From the NCBI GenBank assembly GCA_964471225.1, contig CAYYEZ010000026.1:62001-126000 (forward strand): a stretch of DNA of 64,000 nucleotides. Reading direction: 5' to 3'. This DNA is from JAGVJT01 sp964471225. Lineage in GTDB: Bacteria; Pseudomonadota; Gammaproteobacteria; Legionellales; Legionellaceae. The translations under genes were made by a program, and so were the position numbers. Below, in pieces: positions 15,882 through 24,329 of the stretch. Below the pieces are notes generated by a model. It ran no database searches. It was not told where the DNA came from and saw only the letters and a list, made by a program, of their open reading frames with translations. Position 1 is the stretch's first letter; each line of letters begins with the position of its first letter.

Positions 15882-18463
15882 ACTTTCTCCAAACTTTTTA
15901 CCACTTTTTCAGTCAAATCTTTTGATAAAGAGTGTGTAGATAAGCGCTCCAATTCTTTTAACATCAACTGTTGTCTTGGCTTATCATAACGTTGCCATCG
16001 AGTAAACGGTGTTGCCAGTGCAGAGGTGACTTGTGCATTGATTTTATCTAGTTGTAATAACATTTCCGTTAAAAAACGATATCCACTACCATCAATCGCA
16101 TGGAAATTTCGAGGGTTCGCCTGACAAAAAGCCCCAATCAATGCGCGGACTTTATTAGGATTGGTCATCACAAACTTAGGGTGTGTCAACAACGACTGAA
16201 CCTCGGACAAAGTGTGAGCAGCTTCGCTTGTCGCTTGTACAGAAAACCATTTATCAAGCACCAAATCATTTTCTTTCCATCGCGTATAAAAAGTCTCTAA
16301 TGCAAAAGAGCGCTTATCACTATCCGGACCGTTCACTAATAATCCTAAACTACTTAACACGTCGGTCATTGTTTTGGCCTGCTTAAATTGTGCCTCACAA
16401 CAAGAAAGTGCATGTGCTTCCCGTGCAGTCATCATCAACCACAAACAAACATGCTTTAATCGACGCCTTGCATAAGCTTCACCATGCATGGCGTGATCTT
16501 CGGCTTTATTCAGGCGCTCATATAACGCATGCGCATCATGAGCCAATACACCAGATAGTTGTTTTTTAAAGAGGTCTCTAACGTGCTCCATACGCGTCAC
16601 ATCAACCTCTGACAAGGTATTTGCCAACATTTCAAATGTTGGTAACGTCAATAGCTCTGCGCGCAATGCCTGGTTGAGCGTTTCATCATTCAAAATATCT
16701 TGATACGTTTTTAACAAAGTTTGATTCAGATGCCAATTTGCCGTGTCATCGGTTTGATATGCTTCAAATAAAGCATTCTGGGCAAGCTGTTGCGAAACAT
16801 CCCACTTCACAAAGCCATTTTCGTCATAACGCAAAATTAATAACAAATCATCAAAAGATACGTCTCGCTGCAGCACAATCGGCGCAGAGAAATTTTGTAG
16901 CAATGAAAGCAACGGTTTTTCTTTTAAGCCATGGACTTCAAACGTTTGTACAGCTTGTGTGAGCTCAAAATAATCAGTAGAAAGATTCATTGCCTCGCCG
17001 TAATGATCAAAAAGTCGGTAGCGAATCGGTATCACAAAAGGTTTTTTGATTTGCTTATCAGGTGTAGTGGGACAGGTTTGCTCGAAAGTGACACGTAGTG
17101 TGCCGTTCTCATAAGACTCGGAAATAAGTTTGACATGAGGGGTTCCGGCCTGGCTATACCACAGCATAAACTGAGACATATCACGCTGATTTGCATCACT
17201 CATTGCACGAACAAAATCATTGATCGTCACCGCTTGACCGTCATGACGCTCAAAATATAAATTCATTCCTTTCCTGAAGCCCGCTTGACCAAGCAACGTC
17301 GATTGCATGCGAATCACTTCTGCACCCTTATTATAAATAGTTGAGGTGTAAAAGTTATTAATTTCTTGATAAGACTCAGGCCGGACTGGATGCGCCATAC
17401 GCCCCGCATCCTCTGGAAATTGCGCTTGCTTTAGAGCACGCACATCCATAATACGATTGACATCTCGAGAATTCATATCACAGGAAAACTCTTGATCACG
17501 AAATACGGTCAAGCCTTCTTTCAAACTTAATTGAAACCAATCGCGACAAGTCACCCGATTCCCTGTCCAATTATGAAAATACTCGTGTGCCACAACGCCT
17601 TCAATATCCGCATAATCTGTATCTGTTGCGGTTTCTGGACGAGCTAAGATGTATTTCGCATTAAAAATATTCAGACCTTTATTTTCCATCGCGCCCATAT
17701 TGAAGTCGCTGACGGCCACGATCATATAAAGATCGAGATCATATTCTCGCCCAAAGTGCTCTTCATCCCAACGCATTGCTTTTTTCAGAGAGTGCATCGC
17801 ATGCGCACATTTATCTTCATTACCATACTCTACATAAATACGCAGGTCGATTTCACGGCCAGAACAAGTTTCAAACGTATCTCGCACACAAGCTAAATCA
17901 CCAGCAACTAGCGCAAAAAGGTAAGAAGGTTTTTTAAACGGATCATGCCATAGCGCCCAATGACGACCATCGGGCAAATCTTGCCCATCCACCCAATTAC
18001 CGTTGGAAAGCAGTACAGGATACTTCGTTTTATCTGCAATAATTTTTGTCGTAAAAACAGTCAACACATCGGGTCTATCGAGAAAATAGGTAATCCGCCT
18101 AAAGCCCTCGGCTTCGCATTGTGTACAAAACAATGCATTAGAACGATAAAGACCTGAGAGTGACGTATTATGCTGGGGCTCGAATTGCGTGACGATAGTC
18201 AAATTCAACAGATCTAAACTCGTGTGAATAGTTAGCCCATTCTCATCTAACGTATAATCTGAGAACGGCTTATCATCTAAACGGAGCTCAACAAGCGTCA
18301 ATCCTTGCCCTGATAAACGTAAATCACCCGAAGATTGGCGTTTGAGGGTCATCCGATTTTCAACTAATGCGTGGGAGTCAAAAAGTGAAATCTCCAGGAA
18401 AACAGCATCAATTAAAAAATTAGAAGGGCGGTAATCTTTCAAAAAAACAGTTTGATTCGACAT
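15878..18463 (-). CDS. pepN: Aminopeptidase N (M1 family)
   Basis: Zinc metallo-aminopeptidase that removes N-terminal residues from peptides in the cytoplasm. The 861 aa are close to the 870 of E. coli PepN. Motifs: the exopeptidase signature GAMENKGLNIF near residue 258, and the zinc site HEYFHNW (HExxH) followed 19 residues on by the third ligand Glu in KEGLTVFRDQEFS. The second half is the DUF3458 and C-terminal helical domain. Its stop overlaps aroE and its start touches the astacin gene stop by one base. Confidence 0.96.
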   Translation of the reverse strand: MSNQTVFLKDYRPSNFLIDAVFLEISLFDSHALVENRMTLKRQSSGDLRLSGQGLTLVELRLDDKPFSDYTLDENGLTIHTSLDLLNLTIVTQFEPQHNTSLSGLYRSNALFCTQCEAEGFRRITYFLDRPDVLTVFTTKIIADKTKYPVLLSNGNWVDGQDLPDGRHWALWHDPFKKPSYLFALVAGDLACVRDTFETCSGREIDLRIYVEYGNEDKCAHAMHSLKKAMRWDEEHFGREYDLDLYMIVAVSDFNMGAMENKGLNIFNAKYILARPETATDTDYADIEGVVAHEYFHNWTGNRVTCRDWFQLSLKEGLTVFRDQEFSCDMNSRDVNRIMDVRALKQAQFPEDAGRMAHPVRPESYQEINNFYTSTIYNKGAEVIRMQSTLLGQAGFRKGMNLYFERHDGQAVTINDFVRAMSDANQRDMSQFMLWYSQAGTPHVKLISESYENGTLRVTFEQTCPTTPDKQIKKPFVIPIRYRLFDHYGEAMNLSTDYFELTQAVQTFEVHGLKEKPLLSLLQNFSAPIVLQRDVSFDDLLLILRYDENGFVKWDVSQQLAQNALFEAYQTDDTANWHLNQTLLKTYQDILNDETLNQALRAELLTLPTFEMLANTLSEVDVTRMEHVRDLFKKQLSGVLAHDAHALYERLNKAEDHAMHGEAYARRRLKHVCLWLMMTAREAHALSCCEAQFKQAKTMTDVLSSLGLLVNGPDSDKRSFALETFYTRWKENDLVLDKWFSVQATSEAAHTLSEVQSLLTHPKFVMTNPNKVRALIGAFCQANPRNFHAIDGSGYRFLTEMLLQLDKINAQVTSALATPFTRWQRYDKPRQQLMLKELERLSTHSLSKDLTEKVVKSLEKV

Positions 18464-19278
18464 TATTCATCCTTTATTGCACGCTCCGGATACAAAGTCT
18501 TTACAGCCTCAATGTCCAGAGGGCTAATTTCATCACGTTGACCAATCGTAACATCATCTACTAAAGGCACAATCGTTTTTTCACCATTTTTAGAAAAAGC
18601 ATAAGGACTATAGTGCATAATCGATTGGTAGTTGTATGGGCCATGATCCACACCATCTGTCAGGTGCTGATCAAAATTATATTTTTTTCGATCATCGATA
18701 TTTTCCCATAAAATGCGGACGTAATTATCTCTATCCATTCTCGATTGTTCGTGCCATAACCCAAGGATATGCCCAAGCTCATGCGCGGTAATCATTTTTG
18801 TGCAGCGTGATGACAACAGCACGTATTGCTTACCACCATTTCGCCCCACATAAGATGAACACATTTTTCCACCATCCGGCATGAACACAACATAATCAGG
18901 GTAATTGGCTTGATTTTCATCCGTCAGTGGAACAAATTTTACAAACGTCGATTTTTCCCAAAGCGCGATAGCATCAATCACTGCATCACGATTTGCCGCA
19001 GGTAAATTCGGATCAATTTTGTAAGGAATAATGCCCTGAGGCCAATAATTTGTACGAAGCTTAATGATTGAGGCTTGGGGAGCAAGATTATTCGATGATA
19101 ATTTCTTCAAGATAATATCGTCTTCAACCACCGCATAGCCACTCATTTCCTCATAAACCACTTCCGTCAATCCATAAATAGGATGCTCCAGTTTCATTTT
19201 TTTAATCTCACCCGCATGAGACGATAATGCCGTCAGACTAAGAACTAAAGACATCATCAAATAACAAATATTTCTCAT
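18463..19278 (-). CDS. Secreted astacin-type (M12A) zinc metalloprotease
   Basis: Exported endopeptidase of the astacin family. Residues 1-22 form a signal peptide (CYLMMSLVLSLTALSSHA). The extended zinc site HELGHILGLWHEQSRMDRD at about 166-184 has three His ligands plus the astacin Glu and Arg. The Met-turn SIMHY lies at 219-223, where Tyr is the fifth ligand. Propeptide-like residues 23-65 precede the catalytic domain. Legionella carries a comparable astacin (LegP), reported as a Dot/Icm substrate, but the Sec signal here points to ordinary export. It is squeezed between rsmI (4-base overlap) and pepN (1-base overlap), an unusual place for a secreted protease. Confidence 0.92.
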   Translation of the reverse strand: MRNICYLMMSLVLSLTALSSHAGEIKKMKLEHPIYGLTEVVYEEMSGYAVVEDDIILKKLSSNNLAPQASIIKLRTNYWPQGIIPYKIDPNLPAANRDAVIDAIALWEKSTFVKFVPLTDENQANYPDYVVFMPDGGKMCSSYVGRNGGKQYVLLSSRCTKMITAHELGHILGLWHEQSRMDRDNYVRILWENIDDRKKYNFDQHLTDGVDHGPYNYQSIMHYSPYAFSKNGEKTIVPLVDDVTIGQRDEISPLDIEAVKTLYPERAIKDE

Positions 19279-20126
19279 ACATTCTCCTCTCGTTGAAGAA
19301 GTAAAGCACGCTCATACACTTCATTTTTATGCTTCCCCGTTAAAGCAATCGTTAGCTTAACCGCTTGCTTTAACGGCAATTCTTTTAGTAATACACTCAA
19401 ATGACGACTGACATCATCTTCAATAATCAGCGCTCTTGGGGGAAGAACCAGCACAAACTCTCCTTTGAGTCGCGCTTTATCTTCTGCCAACCAATGCATT
19501 AAAAATTTTGCATTACCTGATTTAAAACACTCGTGGGTTTTTGTTAACTCTTTCGCAAGGACGAATTCATACTCCTCCCCAAAGACATCGCTAATGCTTT
19601 CTATGCAAGCCTCAATACGATGCGTTGACTCGTAAAGCACAAGCGTATGCGGCAAACAAGCATAACTCTCGAGCTTTTTAAGTCGTGCAGAAGACTTCGG
19701 TGGTAAAAAACCAATAAATGTAAATACATCTGTCGGTACACCTGACGCACAGAGAGCCGCAATCAATGCGCAAGCACCAGGTATCGGCACCACAGGAATT
19801 TCTTTTTCACGCGCAATTTTAACTAAGACAAACCCAGGGTCACTAATCAAAGGCGTCCCCGCATCACTCACTAACGCGCAACTTTCCCCAGCTAACAATC
19901 GCAATAAAACTTCTTCGCTTTGTTGCGCCTCATTGTGAGCATGAAAAGAAAATAAAGGTTTCTTGATACCAAAAAGTGTCAAAAGTGGCGCTGTATGGCG
20001 TGTATCTTCCGCTAAAATAAAATCGACTTGCTTCAGTGTAGCAAGTGCTCGAAAACTGATATCTTCTCGATTCCCTATTGGGGTTGAAACTAGATATAAA
20101 ACCCCGGGACTTGTGATGGTTGTCAT
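19275..20126 (-). CDS. rsmI: 16S rRNA 2'-O-ribose C1402 methyltransferase
   Basis: Methylates the ribose of C1402 in 16S rRNA using SAM. The 283 aa show the tetrapyrrole-methylase fold: LYLVSTPIGNREDIS at the N-terminus, FILAEDTRHT, LVSDAGTPLISDPG, VPIPGACALIAALCASG, LYESTHRI and LAKELTKTHE. It is divergent from lpoA, as rsmI and lpoA (yraL/yraM) are in E. coli. It heads an overlapping cluster with the astacin, pepN and aroE genes. Confidence 0.95.
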   Translation of the reverse strand: MTTITSPGVLYLVSTPIGNREDISFRALATLKQVDFILAEDTRHTAPLLTLFGIKKPLFSFHAHNEAQQSEEVLLRLLAGESCALVSDAGTPLISDPGFVLVKIAREKEIPVVPIPGACALIAALCASGVPTDVFTFIGFLPPKSSARLKKLESYACLPHTLVLYESTHRIEACIESISDVFGEEYEFVLAKELTKTHECFKSGNAKFLMHWLAEDKARLKGEFVLVLPPRALIIEDDVSRHLSVLLKELPLKQAVKLTIALTGKHKNEVYERALLLQREENV

Positions 20127-20168
20127 GATAGTTTATCCTGTCTCGTTCTTCCGTTGAGATACTTCAAT

Positions 20169-21947
20169 ATGCGACACTTCCAATTTCTATTTATTGTACT
20201 AATGGTCTTATTTTTGGCAAATTGTAGCACAATAACAGAAACCTCACCACGTCAATCGCGATCGATTTTAAGTCCTTACACACTGCCTGCAGAGGCTTAT
20301 CTTGCTATGGCTAAAAAGCAAACCGGAGAAGAGCAACAAGAATTGTTGATTATGGCAGCAGGACGCTACTTACAAGAGGGGCGATGGCAACAAGGCAATG
20401 CTATTTTAGCACAAGTTGAACCCTTGTCTGAAGAAACTGCAGATGAAAAGAAAATTCTTCAAGCTAAAATTTTGCTCGTGCGTGGACAAACCAATACAGT
20501 ATTAACAACGCTAGGAGGCATTAAAGCACTGCGTCAACTCACAGATTACTACCAAGCCGAATACCACGATATCCTAGCGCAAACATATCAAAAACAAAAC
20601 AATCTCATTCTTTCTGTCTCCGAGAGAATCAAGCTTGAGCCATTATTACCGGACGAGCAAACTCAACAAAATAATCGCCGAGCACTCTGGCTCTCTCTGA
20701 CGCACCTACCCATTGAAGAGCTCGAAACACTGACACTAGAAACACCTAAAGGGTCGGTGATTCAAGGTTGGTTAAAATTAGCGACTATTTCGCGCAAATA
20801 CCATTTACGCCCACAGATGATGCTAACACAACTCGAACAATGGCAAGAAGAATATCCACGACATCCAGGCATTGGACTACTCCCATACTCTCTTGAAGAA
20901 ATGAGAATGCATCTTTATCCTCCGCCGAAAAAAGTTGCGTTACTTTTACCACTTACTGGTGTTCTTGCAGGACCAGGTATTGCTATCAAAGAAGGATTTT
21001 TAGCAGCATTAGAAGCGAGTGGTGCGGCTCAATTTATGCATGTCCGATTCTATGACACCAATGCTTTAGCAATTGCGGCCCTCTACGAACAAGCATGCCA
21101 AGAAGGTGCCCAGCTCATCATTGGCCCATTAACTAAAAATGACGTGGCAAGGGTAGCCGAACTCGAGCACCCAGTACCGACTATTTTACTCAATGATGTG
21201 CGAACGCCACTCCCTCCTGATACCTTTCAATTTGGATTATCGCCACAACTTGAGGCAAGACAAGTTGCCGCACGTGCACAAAAAGAAGGTTATTCTCGGG
21301 CGCTCATCATTCGCTTAGATAATGCCTGGGGAGAGGAGATTGCAAATGCATTTCAAGATCAATGGACTTCCAATGGTGGACAAATTGTAGATACCCTACG
21401 CTATCAACCTCAAGATAATTTTAATCAGCGTATTCGGAGCATATTACATATCGATGCCAGTGAAAGTCGCACTCGTCAAATCAAGCAGCTTCTTGGACGA
21501 TCGATTGAGTCAACACCTCATCGCAGACAAGACTTCGATGTCATTTTTCTTATAGCGTACCCTTCTAGCGCACGCCAAATCAAACCATTGCTCAATTACT
21601 ATTATGCTGGTGACGTCCCCGTTTATGCAACCTCCAGCGTTTACGGAGGCAGTCTAAATACGATGCGGGACAGAGACTTAAATGGCATTATTTTTTGTGA
21701 TCTTCCCTGGGTTTTTTTACACAACTTAGGTGATAAAAATTGGCCTGAGCAATTGAATAGTTACAGCCGTCTTTACGCCTTGGGTGTAGATAGCTTTACG
21801 CTCACAACAATGCTCAATGAGCTACTCCTTTTTCCTGCGATTAATAACGAAAATGGGATTCTTTATCTTAACACCAATCATCAAATTTCTCGGATTTTAG
21901 CATTTGGACAATTTAGAGAGGGTAGACCAGAGCGTATTCCTGATTAA
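20169..21947 (+). CDS. lpoA: LpoA-type outer-membrane lipoprotein activator of PBP1a
   Basis: Outer-membrane lipoprotein that reaches through the periplasm to activate the penicillin-binding protein PBP1a. I start at ATG 20169 (592 aa); the frame continues upstream to a TTG at 20154. The lipobox is LFLANCS (Cys near residue 19). The N-terminal half is helical TPR-like repeats. The C-terminal half, from KKVALLLPLTGVLAGPG near residue 255, is a periplasmic-binding-protein-like domain with AQLIIGPLTKNDV and the late motif GVDSFTLTTML. Its 3' end overlaps the convergent SDR gene by four bases. Confidence 0.9.
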   Translation: MRHFQFLFIVLMVLFLANCSTITETSPRQSRSILSPYTLPAEAYLAMAKKQTGEEQQELLIMAAGRYLQEGRWQQGNAILAQVEPLSEETADEKKILQAKILLVRGQTNTVLTTLGGIKALRQLTDYYQAEYHDILAQTYQKQNNLILSVSERIKLEPLLPDEQTQQNNRRALWLSLTHLPIEELETLTLETPKGSVIQGWLKLATISRKYHLRPQMMLTQLEQWQEEYPRHPGIGLLPYSLEEMRMHLYPPPKKVALLLPLTGVLAGPGIAIKEGFLAALEASGAAQFMHVRFYDTNALAIAALYEQACQEGAQLIIGPLTKNDVARVAELEHPVPTILLNDVRTPLPPDTFQFGLSPQLEARQVAARAQKEGYSRALIIRLDNAWGEEIANAFQDQWTSNGGQIVDTLRYQPQDNFNQRIRSILHIDASESRTRQIKQLLGRSIESTPHRRQDFDVIFLIAYPSSARQIKPLLNYYYAGDVPVYATSSVYGGSLNTMRDRDLNGIIFCDLPWVFLHNLGDKNWPEQLNSYSRLYALGVDSFTLTTMLNELLLFPAINNENGILYLNTNHQISRILAFGQFREGRPERIPD

Positions 21948-22699
21948 CAAAGAGAGCGCCCCCCGTCCACACGAAAAGTCTGGCCTGTCACAAATGAATT
22001 TTGAATTAAAGCAAGTACCGCCATGGCTATCCAATGAGGATCACCATGGCAATCGAGCGGTGTTTTTGCAATAATCGATGCCTTATCCGCATCAGCTAAT
22101 ATGTTTTCTCCCTCAGGCCAAGCAATCGCCCCCGGAGCAACCGCATTCACACGAACATGAGGCGCATATTCTTTCGCTAAAGCCTCTGTTTGCATCTTAA
22201 GTGCCGCCTTCGTTTGGCAATATATACCGTATCCTCGCAAAGGTTTTTCTGCATGAATGTCGGTTAAATTAACAATCACACCTCGTTGTTTTACAAGAAA
22301 AGGGAATGCCGATTCACTTAGCCAATAAGGAACATTCACATTACTATTCCACATTTCCTCAATAATCGAACGCGCAACCTTTTCTTGTACGGGTGTGCGC
22401 ACAAACACAGAGGCATTGTTCACCAACACATCCAACCGCGACTGCCAAGCCTCTGCGCGCATGACAAGATCTTGCGCATCACCCTCATTTTTTAACGAAG
22501 CTTGCAATACAACAGCACTATTTGAACAAATGGCGTTGAGTTCAGCTACAAGCGCATGTGCCTCTTGATGAGAGCGTGAGCAATGCACCACAACACGATA
22601 GCCCGCTTCATGTAATTTCCGCACAATTTCAGCGCCAATTCGTCGAGCAGCGCCTGTCACAAGTGCAACAGGGTTTGAATTTGTTTCTTTTTTTTGCAT
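21944..22699 (-). CDS. Pteridine reductase-like short-chain dehydrogenase
   Basis: Rossmann-fold SDR of 251 aa. The cofactor motif is VTGAARRIGAEI; the TGxxxRIG form marks PTR1/FolM-type reductases. The active site also fits PTR1: Asp replaces the usual catalytic Ser in NLTDIHAEKP, followed by Tyr and Lys in YCQTKAAL. Such enzymes reduce dihydrobiopterin, dihydromonapterin or dihydrofolate with NADPH. A PTPS-family gene lies about 1.1 kb away across a divergent promoter region, which supports a pterin role. Which pterin is reduced cannot be seen. Confidence 0.82.
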   Translation of the reverse strand: MQKKETNSNPVALVTGAARRIGAEIVRKLHEAGYRVVVHCSRSHQEAHALVAELNAICSNSAVVLQASLKNEGDAQDLVMRAEAWQSRLDVLVNNASVFVRTPVQEKVARSIIEEMWNSNVNVPYWLSESAFPFLVKQRGVIVNLTDIHAEKPLRGYGIYCQTKAALKMQTEALAKEYAPHVRVNAVAPGAIAWPEGENILADADKASIIAKTPLDCHGDPHWIAMAVLALIQNSFVTGQTFRVDGGRSLC

Positions 22700-22749
22700 A
22701 AAAATCTCTTGTGCTTGTTAAGCATCGTACGTACAATAATACGCGCAAT

Positions 22750-23838
22750 ATGACATCATTCAAAGACTACTTCTTACAACAACTCCAACAACGCACAGCG
22801 ATGCCTTTTGTTGAGTTCATGCATCACGCTTTGTACGCACCTTATGTGGGGTACTACAGCGCAGGCTCTCCTCTTGGAAAAGAAGGGGACTTTATCACCT
22901 CGCCTGAAATTTCACCCCTCTTTGGCTACGCGCTAGCTAATCAATGCGCCACCCTACTAGATGAGTTCGCGACACCTATCCTTTTTGAATTCGGTGCAGG
23001 CTCCGGCAAACTATGCGTTGATTTGTTAAAAAGACTCGACACACTCGGAAAACTCCCTCAAGCCTATCATATTCTTGATGTCAGCGCTTCGCTCAAAGAA
23101 AAGCAAAAAACTTATATCAATGCGCAGATTCCAGAATTATCTCACCTCGTGCATTGGCTTCAATACTGGCCTGAAACACCTTTCGAAGGCATTGTGATTG
23201 CCAATGAGGTTTTAGATGCGATGCCTGTTCATCGTTTCTTGAAAACAGAAGAGGGCTTGTTTGAAAGCATGATCTCTTTTAACAACGAACACTTCAAAGA
23301 GCAATTTGAGCCTTGCCAAAATAAACTATTACACAAACATGTGCATGCTGTGATCAAACACACCATCACGCCTTATCTCTCAGAAGCGAATTTGATGCTA
23401 GAAGACTGGATGAAACAATGCGCGCTCATGCTAAAAAAAGGAGCCATGTTCATCATCGATTATGGCTTTCCTGAGCATGAATATTATCATCCAGATAGAA
23501 ATCAAGGCACGCTGATGTGTCACACACAACATCGTACCCATCCTAATCCACTAGCCAACCCTGGTTCAGAGGACATTACTGCACATGTTGATTTTACACA
23601 TGTTGCAACTTGCGCTGTTAAAGCGGGTTTTCATGTGGCAGGATACACCAATCAGGCTTCTTTTTTATTAGCGAATCATTTGTTAGATTTTGCAGAAACC
23701 TATCAAGAGCGACAAGCAATTCAACAACTGACACACCCAAGTGAAATGGGAGAGCTATTCAAAGTAATTGGTCTCACTAAAAATCTAATTACTCCACTTC
23801 AAGGATTTGAATTCTTCGATAAACGAGCGAGTCTATAA
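22750..23838 (+). CDS. MidA/NDUFAF7-family SAM-dependent methyltransferase
   Basis: Class I methyltransferase of the DUF185/MidA family; the mitochondrial member methylates an arginine of complex I. I start at ATG 22750 (362 aa); 13 upstream codons are open but look unrelated. Motifs: PEISPLFGYALANQC, SAM motif FEFGAGSGKLCVDLL near residue 85, GIVIANEVLDAMPVHRF, IDYGFPEHEYYHPDR and DITAHVDFTHVA. The C-terminus has EMGELFKVIGLTK. The substrate in this organism is unknown; subunits of NADH dehydrogenase are a guess from the eukaryotic relative. Its TAA overlaps the next ATG. Confidence 0.88.
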   Translation: MTSFKDYFLQQLQQRTAMPFVEFMHHALYAPYVGYYSAGSPLGKEGDFITSPEISPLFGYALANQCATLLDEFATPILFEFGAGSGKLCVDLLKRLDTLGKLPQAYHILDVSASLKEKQKTYINAQIPELSHLVHWLQYWPETPFEGIVIANEVLDAMPVHRFLKTEEGLFESMISFNNEHFKEQFEPCQNKLLHKHVHAVIKHTITPYLSEANLMLEDWMKQCALMLKKGAMFIIDYGFPEHEYYHPDRNQGTLMCHTQHRTHPNPLANPGSEDITAHVDFTHVATCAVKAGFHVAGYTNQASFLLANHLLDFAETYQERQAIQQLTHPSEMGELFKVIGLTKNLITPLQGFEFFDKRASL

Positions 23839-24329
23839 TGCCAAAATACTTAACAACGATTGAATTACAAAAAGAGTCCATGAAGTTTTCTGCAGGCCAC
23901 ACCACTATTTTTTCAGCCACTGATAGAGAGCCGCTACATGGTCATTGTTATGGCGTGTATCTTGCGCTCAGCACTTATGTTGAAGAAAATGGCATGACTT
24001 TTGACTATCGATACTACAAAAAACGCATCCATGAGCTCTGCAAACAACTGAACCAAACATTCTTAATGCCAATATACTCTCCTTTTTTAACCTATGACTC
24101 AGACGAAGAGTATCTTTATTTCACGTTTAACCATAAAAAAATCCCTTTTTTAAAAGAAGACGTGACTTTGTTACCCGTCACAAACATCACGGTAGAAGAG
24201 TTGTCGCGTTGGTTTATTTTGGAGCTTATCAAAGACAAACAAGAGCTCGAGAGACATCGTATTGAGCGTTTGGTCGTTAAAGTTTTTTCAGCACCCGGTC
24301 AATCCGCCAGTCACTCTTGGGAAAAATGA
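23838..24329 (+). CDS. 6-pyruvoyltetrahydropterin synthase family protein with Glu in place of catalytic Cys
   Basis: T-fold enzyme of the PTPS/QueD family, 163 aa. Zinc ligands are visible in FSAGHTT and LHGHCYG. The third family motif is NITVEELSRWF, and the catalytic Glu is probably in the HRIERLVVKVFSAPG region. QueD and true PTPS use a Cys before HGH (CxxxHGH); here the segment reads DREPLHGH, an ExxHGH pattern as described for PTPS-III, which replaces dihydroneopterin aldolase (FolB) in some bacteria. That assignment is inference, but the nearby PTR1-like reductase supports a folate or pterin role over queuosine. It overlaps midA by one base and priA by four. Confidence 0.72.
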   Translation: MPKYLTTIELQKESMKFSAGHTTIFSATDREPLHGHCYGVYLALSTYVEENGMTFDYRYYKKRIHELCKQLNQTFLMPIYSPFLTYDSDEEYLYFTFNHKKIPFLKEDVTLLPVTNITVEELSRWFILELIKDKQELERHRIERLVVKVFSAPGQSASHSWEK

